Shown here piece by piece: positions 45,682 to 58,000 of a stretch of 64,000 bases of DNA; the first letter of the stretch is position 1, and each line of letters opens with the position of its first letter. This DNA is from Margaritispora aquatica (taxonomy: Eukaryota > Ascomycota > Leotiomycetes > Helotiales > Discinellaceae). The notes below the pieces were generated by a model. That model searched no databases. It was given only the letters and a program-made list of their open reading frames with translations, and was not told the DNA's origin. Position numbers and translations under genes: made by a program. The stretch lies in contig VJWN01000003.1 of NCBI GenBank assembly GCA_007644065.1, positions 868,001-932,000 of the forward strand. Direction: 5' to 3'.

Positions 45682-46715
45682 CTTTTGGTAGTGAAATCTG
45701 ATCAAATCAGTTTAGAGAGAGACAAGCCTGTGGTGAATGTAGACAGCAATGGAGAAACTGAACCTACTTCTACCAAGAGAGCAGTATTGATATACTACCA
45801 AAGACAATCACCAAGATTTCGTGACCAAAAGAGGCGTGCCCAGTGACATACCAATTGACTTGGCTTTCGAAACACAGAATCCTTTCGATCAGGACCTCAG
45901 AGTCGGCATTGTACACGCTTGCACCTGCCCAATGCCCTAAGCTCCAATTACGAGCAGATCTCGCGTTAATGCGGAAGGTTCAATCCAGCCATTTGCACCA
46001 CCAAGGTCGAAGCACTGGTAAATGCAGTGCTCGGAAGTACCTCCTCGCTTAGCACAGGAGAGGAAGCGACACTCCAGTCACCACGATCTGCGGGTGCTGA
46101 GACACACAGTGCACCGGTTCCATGGAGCTGTGTGTATAGCGAATCTTGTGCACATGTATACACAGGAGATCTCCAAGTGCTAGTCGAACCGCCACTATTA
46201 ACATTGTGACACTAGATCCAGATCCTGTATCACTGAGGTGTGTTCCGAAGGCCGAAGGGTGGATTCCCACATGTGACTGTACTGAGGAAGAGCATCATTA
46301 TGGACAAGAAGTTGCCAAGAGATGATCCTTCGATACATCTGCGACTGTCCTTTGTGTATTGTAGTACATTGCCGCCGGTGAGAGAGAAAGGTGCTTGTCT
46401 CTCACTGTATCGCCGAAACATGAGATTGCCCAGACGTTACGAGAGAAGCTGAAATGAAGAAACACATGATTGTTCAAAGGATTGTATTGTACTCATGGTA
46501 CTATTATGCTATGCACTATTCAAGTGCCAAAGTATTCTCCGTCTTCATCTTAGCCATATCCAGAATTGGCCTCCCAGAACTGCAAAAAGTAATACATCGC
46601 CAGTAAACGCCAACCCTCAATCAACCTGCTCCTCTCCAAGCTCAAAAACCCCATTCAAATGCAACAAATTTTGTTCGTACACCACACTAACTTTCCACTT
46701 TTCATCTCAATCTAC
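45682..46715. other. Intergenic: GH128 promoter and csmB 3' region
   Basis: About 1.03 kb. Several short overlapping frames exist on both strands, but none has recognisable content. No repeat noted. Confidence 0.5.
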
Positions 46716-49700
46716 CTACATATTCGCCAACTCAGCGTCAATCATGCGATCCAAGAACGTCCTCCTCTCGCCTACTAACTCCGTCTGCAGTCTCTGCTCC
46801 ACCAGAGCTCTGACTTGCTTCTTTGTCACATTGTCCAAATCGACTTCTCTCAAACAGCCTTGAATAGCTTCTACAATCATCATGTCATCTGGACCAACGT
46901 TGCCACGTTGGAAGTCGAAAGTAGAAGGCAAACGAGCGGCTGCATCAGCTCCCAAAGGAGGACGCGAGCCACCTTGGAAGCCAATGTTAGTCGATGAGCG
47001 AGAGAAGTGATGCATAGGATTTGGTGAGCCGGTAATAAGGTCATTGGAGGAATAGGCGCCAAGATTGGCCATTGATGGGCGCTGCGAATGTGAAGCCTGT
47101 CCTTGGTTTGGATAGTCTTGATAAGGAGATGCTGTGCGATTGAAGTCGTTTCCGGGTGCCACTGAATACATAGACTGGCGGAAACCTGGTGATTGAGGAG
47201 CCATGTAGGGACCACGTTGTGGCATACCCGTGAGGATTGTAGAGGCTGGCTTGACTGACGAGTACATAGATTTCATATCGTCCATCTCGTAAGTGTCCTC
47301 ATAGTTTTCATAATTCTTCTCCACTGCTACTCCACGACGACCAGGAAGATTGTTGACCGTTGCATAATCATCCCACCTCTGAAGAGGAATGCTGCGGGGA
47401 TCAAATCCTTCATCGTCAATGGCTACAACTTGTTTGCTTCCCTTCTCACCAATGACAATACGGGTATTACCCCACGAGAAATTGTCTTGGTTCCAGAAGG
47501 AATATACAGGAAGAACGAATGAGTAAATGGGGAAGGCGAGGATGTATATGATCATCCATCCAATATGTTGCCATTGACGTTTTAGGATAAAGATCAGTGC
47601 TTGCAAACCATATACAGCTGCTATCATGATGATAGAAATCAGAGGGAATTGTCCAGTGTTGGTAGCAAGTCTGTAGATGAGGTAACCCATGTAGGCGCAA
47701 GTCGCTGGCAGAATGATAGTACCGAAGAGATCGATGAAGACGACGAATCTCATCGAGAAGCAGCAGAAACCACAGAGCTCCTTCAACCATACCAATTCGG
47801 CCAAGTTGTGAATTGTAGAGTTAATCCATCTTCGTCTCTGGGATAGCAGAACACTCCACGTCTCAGGGGCGGCAGTTTGTGCGAATGCATCTGGGATAAA
47901 CTTGTATGACATAGACGGGAAATGTTTCGTCATCAATGTAGTGAGGTAACGATCCTCACCAAGAGACAACAGATTTTTCTTGTGAAGTGTATCAACGAAA
48001 CAATCACTGTACTCTTGAATCACAATGTCCGAGATGATCAGAGGCTTGCCCTTGTCGGCGGTCCTTAGACGATACATGGAGAAACTAGAGGTAATTAGCT
48101 AAGCTCAATTTCGAGGTAATGTCAAGAACTTATAACTTACCAACCAGGCAAACAGGTGACACTGCCGAAGAGAGACTCGAAAGCTTTCGCCAAATGATGG
48201 GAAATGAAGTATTCATAAACTTGGATCATAGTCCACCAGGATCTTTCCTCATTCTCAAGACTGGTCTCACCACAAATACCAGCAATTTTTGCATCATTGG
48301 CACAGGCAGCAACCAGACGGTTAAGAGAGTCTTCACTGACACTGGTGTCGGCATCAACCATCAAGAGGTACTCATAAAGCTCTGGATCGACACCAATGAT
48401 ATTGTTGATTTGGTGGAACATTTCCAATTCGAGGGGTGACATAGGAGATCGGTGATGGACGCGGTTAAGGAAGCTCATGAGCAGAATTTGAGAATCTCTC
48501 TTTCCGCGATTACCAGGCTTGGACTTAGATTGTTCAGATTCCTTTCCGACCTTCACAACAACGAGGTAGGGAACCACGTTGCCTTCGAATTCGTAGAGAC
48601 CCGAGTAAACTTTTCCGTAATTCAGTTGCTCACTGCTCTCACCAACGGATTTAAAAGGTAGAGCAGGGGGGTCAATCTTTGGATCTACTCCAAGAATATC
48701 GAGGACAATCTTGGGAGTAGGTCTATCGTTACCACCTCCAACAATCATACCGTCACAAATGACACAGATCAATTTCCTCTTGTTGTCATATTGAAGTGCA
48801 GTCAACGAGTCAAGAGCTTTCCGCAAAGAGTCTTCTCCTTCGGTATAGGCAGGCACCTGACAGATGACAAACTTATCCTGAGGAGCAGGTCGACGTTTTG
48901 ATCCAAATTGCAAGGCAGCTAAGAACTTTGTCAAAATGACGGCACACAAAGCAATTGTGAAGGCAAGAAGGATGTAATTATTAATCTGGCACTGAATCGA
49001 GTCGCGGAAATCTGGAATGCCGACATAGAAAGCGTTATTAAGGCAATTAAGATTGTTCAAAATTGTCGTTCGCTGAGTTCCGTTTGAGGTCAGGAAATTG
49101 TCCTCCCACAAGGAAGTAATATCCAGGCCAGGGTTTTCTTGAATGAGAGCAGAGACAGAGCTGTCTAGGAAATCATATGAAGCAAGACTGCTGTATAGAT
49201 CAAGGGTGTAATAGTAGTCTGTCAGATCGTAAATCTTGCCGTGTAGAATAACCCAGTAGTGGTTATCATCTTGACCTGAACTCTTGACTGTGCTTTTCTT
49301 GACTACTAGATCTCCCTTGTAATACTCTTTGATCCTGGGAAGGAAAACAGATCCATACCAATTAATGTCGTAGAGTTTACTGTTAACGTAAGGTGACAGC
49401 GTACCTGAGGTATGGACACCTGTAGGATATAGAACAGTATTGTTTGCCACGAGGGCAAGCGATGTGCTGGTGACAAGACCGGGGCAGGCAACAGTGAGTG
49501 GAGGCACAAAGTATTCGTCGAGGTTCAAGCCAGCAAACGGCTGCATGTAATCGGATGTAGTCTTGATGTTGATGTCGCTATGTTGCAATTTCCAGAACTT
49601 TGATATGTCATACACTTTACCGTGAATGCTTACGTAGAAGTCGTTATCGCCCTGATGTGTCGAAACCTCCTTTGCGTTCCAAGCCTTGTCGTTATTGGGG

Positions 49701-52208
49701 CAAAGAAGCTTGCCAAACCAGATGATCCAGAAGATAATAAGAGCGTTGAAGAAGAAAATGATGAAGCATAAGACTACTTTTTCTCTCCAAGCGAAGCGCA
49801 CATCAGGTCGCTTCATACGACCAACCCAACGCAGAACAAACGAGGGTATCCAGAAAGTCAAACCCCAAACGATAGCAACCCACACTCGACGACCTTTGGT
49901 GGTTTCATTGGTGATGATGTGCTTAGGCTCAGCCATTTCGGGGTCCATATTTTCAACAAATTCACCGTTCTCGTTGTTGTAATAAACCTGGCCTTTGCGA
50001 TCATCACCTTTGAATCCAAGCCCATAGTCACCAGCACTGACATTGCGGTTTGTGGGGGCTATAGAGCGAGCCAACGCACTTCGGGGAATGTTTGCAATAC
50101 TTGGCTGCTGGATAAGCTGATCTCTGCTTCCATGCGGTGTCAACTCGTTCATTGGAGGGAAGAAACCACTGGCAGCAGGATTGGAAGAGTATCCAGTTTC
50201 CATACCCATGCCCATGCTCATGGGCATGGGCATGGGCATATTATTGTTAGCCAGCAGACCTCCCAGGGCAGAAAAGCCCTGGTCGTCAGCAGGCTTCAGA
50301 TCAAGCATGCCCTCCGCTTCCCACCAGGCTCCTTCCCGCATCCAGATGCGCTCTGTACCGACAACCACCTCACCATTACTCCATCCTCGCTCCATGATCC
50401 AGCTCTCAATGCCGTCTTTACCCTCCTTGCAACCAAGGGGAGCAAAACGCTGGCAAAACTCCTCGACATCGAAGTCGGCAGTAAAGTCAAGATTTTTGTT
50501 CCTACGGTTCGCCCACTCAGGAAGTCGCCATGCGCGCAGTTGTCGGGAGACAGTACCTGCAGACCATGCTGATGTTGTAGAAGGCAGAGCTGCTAGACCT
50601 GCTGGAGAATCGTCTGTTGGATGGAGTGAGAGGTGATACCAGACACGGCTGCTACCAAGAATTGAAGCGAGATCAATGCGACCTTCCCGTCCCAAATTAA
50701 CCCCCTGTCCCTCTACTGGGAAAAGTAAAGTGTTGAGGAAACCGCCCTCTTCTCCCTCACGTCCTACTTTTTCCAAAACTACCTCACGTCGCTCTCTTTC
50801 GTGTTCTCTCTCACGGCCAGCTGGACCAGTCATTATTCCAAGGTCTGGGGCAACTTCAGAGACGGCATTCTCCATTTCACGAAGAACTGATGACCCAGCA
50901 GCTACCACGCTGACACCGTCTTCCTTCATCTCGGCATTGATACCTTGCGTATCGTCGAATACACCCCGCATCGCAGCCGCTTTCCCAAGAGTAGGATTGG
51001 GGATCTCCAAGACTGTGATATTAACCGTATCTCCATTGTCTTCTTCCGTGTTAGGAGTTCTTGCACCTGGCCCGCCCTCACTCGAAGAATCATTGTCTTT
51101 CAGTCGTTGCATTTCGGACACGATAGCTTGATTGGCCTTGAGAATGACCCAATCGACCAAGGCCTCATATAAACCTCCAATCAATGTCTCTCTGTCATCC
51201 GTAGTGCATTGCTGCACAAGAACTTCTGGTTCTAAACCCAACAGTCCTCCCACATCTTCGCAGACTTCCTCCAGAGCTTCCTCGTCTAGATTGAAAGTTA
51301 ACGTGTCTCCGAGTTTCAACAGACCAGCCAGAACGGAGATGAGGTTCCTGTGTGCAGCTCCCTTAATGCCAATGGCCTTGAGCGCGGATCGAAAGTCATC
51401 TGCAGCTGCTGCATCATCCGCAGTTGGTAGATATGATGGTGGGTCATAAGTGCCGGATTTTGCTAATAAAGCGTATTTCGAGGCATGCTTAAGTCCTAAG
51501 AATTCTCGTTCGGCAGGTGTAGAAGCCGAAGTAAGCAAATAATAGAAGACATCAAAAGCTCGATAGCCGGCCTCGGCGGGAATGGAAAGTAGTCCATTTT
51601 TAGTATCAATTCCTCCATCAGAGAGAGCCAAACTGGCCGCTGTTAGGTTTCCTGCGAGCGATAGAGTAAGAGTGACACCGAGAGCCGACTGACGTGGTGT
51701 AGCATGATTCTGGGGAGATGTTGTATGAATGAAAGGCCGAATAGCGCCCAGTGCAGTGTACAAAGTCGAGGGAATAGTCAGTGGGAGTGTTCCGAGGAAT
51801 GGTTCTAGTATTGAAGGAGAAGATTCGTGCAAAGACCTGTTTATGGTGAGCAACCTGAATTTTAACACAACTTTGGACAAAAACATACCCCAAAACTATA
51901 CAGCCATCTTCAGCACGGCGTCTGGCATGTTCCCATGCTCGAGCAGCTAATGCAGCATCGACTGTGCCCCCAACTCTCCCTTCGTGATCAGGTTGTGATG
52001 CAGTTAACCAAGTATTCACCACCAAGCTCGTGCTCGCATCCAGTTTGTATGGCTGCCCCGAAGTATAGATTGTGTGTACTGCGTTTAACAGAGTCGTAGT
52101 TGAAACTTGAGTGGATTGCTGAGCAGTTGAGTTCGCAAATCGATGCCCTGGGCCTCCGTGTGCTGAAGATGCAGTCGAGTACATCGACATTCGATTATTG
52201 TTCGCCAT
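46716..52208 (-). CDS. csmB: Chitin synthase with degenerate myosin-motor-like head, class VII (CsmB type)
   Basis: Exons 51889..52208, 48141..51836 and 46716..48084 join in frame to 1794 residues. The N-terminal head (about 1-600) aligns in style with the class V motor region but has no Walker [10 protein letters not shown] and no recognisable switch motifs. Two membrane helices frame a cytochrome-b5-like domain (about 780-850, [20 protein letters not shown]), followed by a second b5-like repeat ([18 protein letters not shown]). The family-2 glycosyltransferase domain follows: [28 protein letters not shown] (1382-1386) and QRRRW (1421-1425), the chitin synthase catalytic signature, then terminal membrane helices. 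A DEK C-terminal-type domain ends the protein ([32 protein letters not shown]). It makes wall chitin at hyphal tips and septa. It diverges from the class V gene. Confidence 0.95.
50205..50230. repeat. 12-bp perfect inverted repeat with 2-nt loop inside csmB
   Basis: CCCATGCCCATG (50205..50216), CT, then CATGGGCATGGG (50219..50230). It encodes the Met-Pro/Met-Gly run near residue 645 on the minus strand. The hairpin can form in DNA or mRNA. Confidence 0.9.
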
Positions 52209-53150
52209 TCTGTCGAGGAATGGACTCGTAGCCCTCGGTCAGGCGTTGGAGCCTTTTGTTGATGTTTTTCTTCCCAAGCCCAAATTGCTCGTTGACTTAT
52301 TTCTTGGCCTACTCAATTCACTTTCCGTCCCTCTGTAATCTGGGTGTCTCCTTAATGAAGGCTCACACCGAACTTGAATTCAATCGGTGGCTGCAAACGA
52401 GTGTTGTGGTCCTCCGCAGGGTTCGTCGCTGAGCAACAGGTGTGCAGCAAGTTGTAGGATCACAGTCGAAGGATGAAAGCAAGTAAAGAATTAGATAGGG
52501 ATTACTGTACAAATCAAGAAGCAGAAGATCACCAAACGAATGAGGCGATTCAACAGCAGTAACGATGGCGAGATGTCGAGGAAGGAAAAATTGTAGAATG
52601 AAGATGCACAATGCTGATGTCCTTTCGTTGGAATCTTGGACCACTCGTACAAAATCTCCCCCTGTGGAGCTGTTTTGCAATAATTATGTTTATGTTTTTG
52701 GCTGTAAGAATGGTCACCGTATTATTGTATTTTGGTGGTGCGCCCCCCTTGATGAGTGATGCCACAGTCTGAACACAGACACACACACACTCACACTTCC
52801 ATTTGATTCGGGTTTTAAAGTTCTGGGGCCAAAAGCCGGCGCAGTCCATGCAGGACAAGGTCCCCCCTTGATCTTGCTGGTCTTCAACACGAGCATTGGA
52901 TTTGGATAAATCTTTCCCGCTGCTTTTGCTCTGTTCCGCCCAGTCAGATCGCCACGCCTCCGCCTCCTCATCAACGGAACGAGATCCAACTCAGATTCGA
53001 CCACCGTTGCTTTGAATCCTCTCCATGACAGAATCACCAGACACCGTCAGAATATACCACAACGATAGAGCCTCAGGATCACCGTTCAGTAAGATAGCAT
53101 TCGGAGAACAAAATGTTCTAAGCGGCATCCTATGCTATGAAGTTAATTTT

Positions 53151-53175
53151 AGGTGCAAGGTGCAAGGTGCAAGGA
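53151..53175. repeat. GGTGCAA heptanucleotide tandem repeat
   Basis: Three consecutive GGTGCAA units plus one variant (GGAGCAA). Confidence 0.9.
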
Positions 53176-54285
53176 GCAAAAGCGCTCTGCTCCAGTCGTT
53201 CTCGCTTCTTCATTGCATAGACAGACACAAGGTGCTTTTCCCTCTGCATGAGACAAAATCTCCACCAGCAGATCGACGACTATCCTAAGCCGATCTAACC
53301 TGGAAGGCCCGGATAGATATCCCAACAAACGGCCCTGAGAATCTGAGATAATCCATCTGGGTATAATTCGAAGAAGAAAATGCACAATATGCAATATGTA
53401 TTCAATAAAACCAGGAAATCCTTCTTCAGCGAGGTGAAAATAAGGAAGCATTGCCAGCTGACAAGGACATTTCGCATTTCCGGTGGGTCCTTTTTATGAG
53501 ACGACGGATCGTCCGACTGTAGAACTCAGGGGATTTTGACGTTTGACCTTTTGACAATTATGGTGATAATTCGATGAGGAAGGGTGTATCATGGTCATCA
53601 TACCCCGTGAAATAATAGCACGCTGCTCAAAGATGATAGGCTTAGGAAGAAGCCACATTCAATATAATTCTGTTCAATCGCTCGCGACTGAACGACATTT
53701 CGAGCCGATAACCATTTGACATACACTATTCACTAAACCACTGATCTTCTTGACGGTTGGCCGTCTCCTCTCGCATGCAACACGCAGTGCTGCAGTTGTA
53801 CGGAGGTACATACTTCGTGGTGTTGGCATGTCTCATGATCGTATTCACAGAACAGCGAGGTTCTAACCTTGCGTGATTGGTGCAGCAAACACGAACTGCT
53901 GTGAGGTCACCAGCCAGGAATGCATTGCTACGTTGTTATTATGATCCAGATGCGGATTGAGGTACTGAAGATGTGGCAGCCCAGGCCAGCGGCGTTAGAG
54001 AGGAAGAGTGAAGAAGTGAGATGAGGTGAGGTGAGGTGAGCAGCGAGCAGCAAATTCTCGTAATTATGGAGTGTGGATTCTTGCCTTTCAAGGAGTGCTC
54101 GGAGGGGTATTTCGGTATGCTCGAGTACGAGGGAGAAGTGGCGAAAGTCATGCACGAGGCTGAGGCACTCCTAAAAATTGGACCTGCTCAGTGCTGCTCT
54201 GGAATGTGTGAAGTACAAAGTATGGTAAAGTATGGTTGCTTTGGATTGTCGTGATTTTGTATGGAGTGAGTGGAGAGAGTGGCAA

Positions 54286-54310
54286 TGAGTGAGTGAGTGA
54301 GTGAGTGAGT
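54286..54310. repeat. GTGA tetranucleotide microsatellite
   Basis: About six GAGT/GTGA units upstream of csmA. Confidence 0.9.
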
Positions 54311-55013
54311 GGGTTCAAAGGAAGGAAGTGGGTCGACCTTCTACTCTGTGTATTACCTAAGCTCGCTCGCTCGCTCTTCCTTCTTCCTTCTTCATCCTTT
54401 TCCATATCCCAGGGCAAGTTCCAAAAATAAACATTCTGCAATTGGTGTGAGCCAGAGGTTAGAGTCCCCCAAGACCAGTCCACCAAAAAAATAGGTGACT
54501 AAAGTGAGGCTAATTCTTCACCCCCTGAATTATCCCGGTCCGATTTGCAACCTGGAAAGCAAGTCCCGATCATAATACGGTATCCCTCAACGACATCACC
54601 GTCCAAAATAACTCTTCATTTGGTGCATTCGAGACAACTTCATTCAGCAGCAGCACCACCACCACCCTTACTCGCATTCGACCGTTTTTCTGTGGGAATC
54701 TCTCTACGACATTTCCTTCTCTATCCCCAACTCTTCTTTTCATGCCCACCACGGCTTTGATTTGATTCTTTAGCCACAGACATTCGCTACTTTTCCTAAT
54801 ACACGTTCGCTACGTACTATTCTACCGTTGCTGTTGTAAAGTTTGATCTTGCACCTGCATTCAACTGGTTACCTTGGAGACGAACAGCCATCCAGAGGCC
54901 TGAAGTCAAATACCACTACCAATTCTCCTCTTGAATCTTGACAATCGAAGCATTGCTACCTTCATTGGATATACCCACGGGGAAAAGGGTTTCGACCCAA
55001 TAACAAACACACA

Positions 55014-58000
55014 ATGGCATTGAATAATCAAGCTGGAGGAGGAGCTCACTCGCAACACTCCCTTCCAGCTCTTCCAGCACATCTTCAGTCGGACACACAC
55101 CTGACAGCCCATCTTGCGAGTCGATTCCATGTGTCATTACCAACCGCACAACTTTCTTCACATGCGTTGATATGTTTGAATACCTATTCAAGTTCCACCA
55201 AAGGTCCTGATGGAGCAAAGGAAGGAAGTGCTATGGGAGCGGCGGAGGATTTGGCAGAGAGGGCATATACCAGACTTGGTGCCCGTTCTGAAAACCAGGC
55301 TGTTGTCTTTCTGTGAGTATCGGCGGGGACACAATTTTTGGTGCCTTTGCTAATTTTTTTTCTAGCGGAGAGTCAGGGTCGGGCAAAACTACAGTTCGAT
55401 CGCACTTGTTGACCTCCTTCCTAGCCAAATCATCTACTCCTCTATCTACAAAGCTTTCTTTGGCTGCATATGTGTTCGATACGCTCACCACAACGAAGAC
55501 TGCCACAACACCAACTGCCTCCAAATCTGGTCTGTTTTTCGAGCTTCAATATGATACCACATCATCCGTCAACCCCACACTCATCGGAGGGAAAGTGCTT
55601 GACCATAGATTGGAGCGTAGCCGTGTAGCATCTGTGCCAACCGGAGAGCGAAGCTTTCATGTGCTGTACTATTTGCTCGCTGGAACTAGTGCGGCCGAGA
55701 AGGCACATTTGGGTTTGGATACACCCAGTGCAACATCTGATATTGGAAACTCCAGTTCCCAACCTGGAAATAGAAACTCCGTCAATTTACAAAAGCGTTG
55801 GAGATATCTCGGACATCCAACACAGCTCAAAGTCGGAATTAATGACGCGGAAGGATTTCAATTATTCAAAACTGCACTGAGGAAGTTAGAGTTTCCACGC
55901 AGTGAGATTGCTGAGATCTGTCAAGTTTTAGCTAGTATTTTGCACATTGGACAGCTTGAATTCGAGTCAAGCTCCGATACATTGGCGACTGGAGATGACA
56001 GTGGAGGATACTCTCACGAAGGAGCCCAAGAATACACCGCTGTGAAGAACAAGGATGTTTTGGCAATTATTGCTGCATTCCTAGGTGTCGGCGCAAAAGA
56101 TTTGCAAACGACCCTTGGTTATAAGACCAAAATCCTCCAACGGGAACGTGTGACAGTTATGCTTGATCCCAAAGGAGCAAGAAGTAACGCAGACGAGCTC
56201 GCCAGAACTCTCTATTCTCTACTGGTGGCTTATGTTATCGAGAGCATTAACCAAAGGATCTGTGCTGTGGAAGACACTGTTGCAAATACCATTTCAATCA
56301 TCGACTTTCCAGGTTTTGCCCAACAGCCTTCGACTGATTCGGTACTGGATCAGTTGCTTAACAATGCTGCTACCGAAGCACTGTACAATTTTACCCTCCA
56401 AAGCTTTTTTGAAGGCAGGGCCGAGATGATGGAAAGCGAAGAAGTTGGTGTTGCGGCTACCAGCTACTTTGACAACTCGGACGCAGTAAAGGGCTTGTTG
56501 AAGCATGGAAATGGACTTCTCAGTATTTTGGACGACCAAACCAAACGCAACAGAACGGATATGCAATTACTTGAGAGTTTACGAAAGAGGTTTGAAGGCA
56601 AGAACCCAGCTATCACAATTGGAAGTGCGACGGCAAGACTTCCAGGTAGCAACTTTGCAACCCACAATGCCGCAGCATCTTTTGCAGTGAAGCATTTCGC
56701 TGGTGAAGTTGATTACATGATTTCTGGCCTCGTGGAAGAGAACGGGGAGGTCATCTCTGGTGATTTGATGAACTTGGTGGCTTCCACTAAAAGTGACTTT
56801 GTTGGTCAACTTTTCGGCCAAGATGCTCTTCAGACAATGGTTCATCCCCAGGAAAGGAATACGATCATGCAAGCACAAGTGAGCTCCAAGCCACTTCGCA
56901 AACCTAGTGTGATGAGACGAACAGGCGACAAACAGAACAGATTTGCGCGAGAGAAGAACAATGTCTTTGATTCTGTCGAAGATATAAGCGAACATCAAGA
57001 TGACGCCAAGAGCCGAAGAGGTCGCAATATTGATCAGGGTGCTGCCGCTCAGTTCTTGTCCTCTATTGATAGTATCACTGCTTCCTTGACTGCACCAAAC
57101 ACAAACCCATATTTTGTCTTTTGCCTGAAGCCCAACGATCGCCGGATTGCAAATCAATTCGATAGCAAGTGTGTGCGCACACAAATTCAGACTTTTGGTA
57201 TAGCAGAGATCAGTCAACGCTTACGAAATGCCGATTTCAGTCTCTTCCTACCTTTTGGTGAATTCCTAGGACTAGCCGATGCCGAAAATCTATTTGTAGG
57301 CAGCGAGAAAGAGAAGGCAGCAATGGTGGTTGATGAGAAAAGGTGGCCAGGCAACGAGGCAAGAATTGGAAGCACTGGTGTCTTCTTGAGTGAGAGATGC
57401 TGGGCAGAAATTGCAAAACTTAATGAAAGAGGATTCATACCAGGTAGATATCCAGCTCAGTCCGACGATGGCGAAGGACTCACTCCGGGAGACATAAATG
57501 GAGTATATGGAGCTTCTAAAGAACGACTGCTTACCACTCCAGGGGCAACACCATCCCCTGGAGCCTATATATATGGCGGAGACAAGAAGTCGGGCTATTT
57601 TGGAAGCAACGATGTCGATACACGATCGGATGCAGGTGCATCTGCTTTAGGCCAGGGAGACATGTTCAGAAACTTAGACACCAGAGCACAAATGGCGGAG
57701 AAGGGCAACGAGAAAACTATGGTCGAGGTCGAGGAGGTCAAGACCAGTGCAAGTCGTAAGAGATGGATCGCAGTTGTCTACATGATGACTTTCTTTATTC
57801 CCGATTTCGTAATACGTCTTATCGGACGCATGCCACGAAAAGACGTCCGGATGGCCTGGAGAGAAAAGCTTGCCATCAACATGATGATTTGGCTCAGTTG
57901 TCTCAGTGTTGCTTTCTTCATGGTGGTCTTTCCAATGCTCATTTGTCCAACGCAGCATGTCTACAGTTCAGCAGAACTCACATCATACGATGGAAAGGGC

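Larger units (their letters stand above)
52209..55013. promoter_or_regulatory. 2.8-kb shared divergent promoter region of the csmB/csmA chitin synthase pair
   Basis: No gene recognised between the two divergent chitin synthase starts. The region holds a GGTGCAA repeat (53151..53175), a GTGA microsatellite (54286..54310), a CTCG run near 54361 and short frames without domains. Both genes' leaders and promoters must lie here. The spacing and orientation are the same as in other filamentous ascomycetes, where the two genes are co-expressed. Confidence 0.65.
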
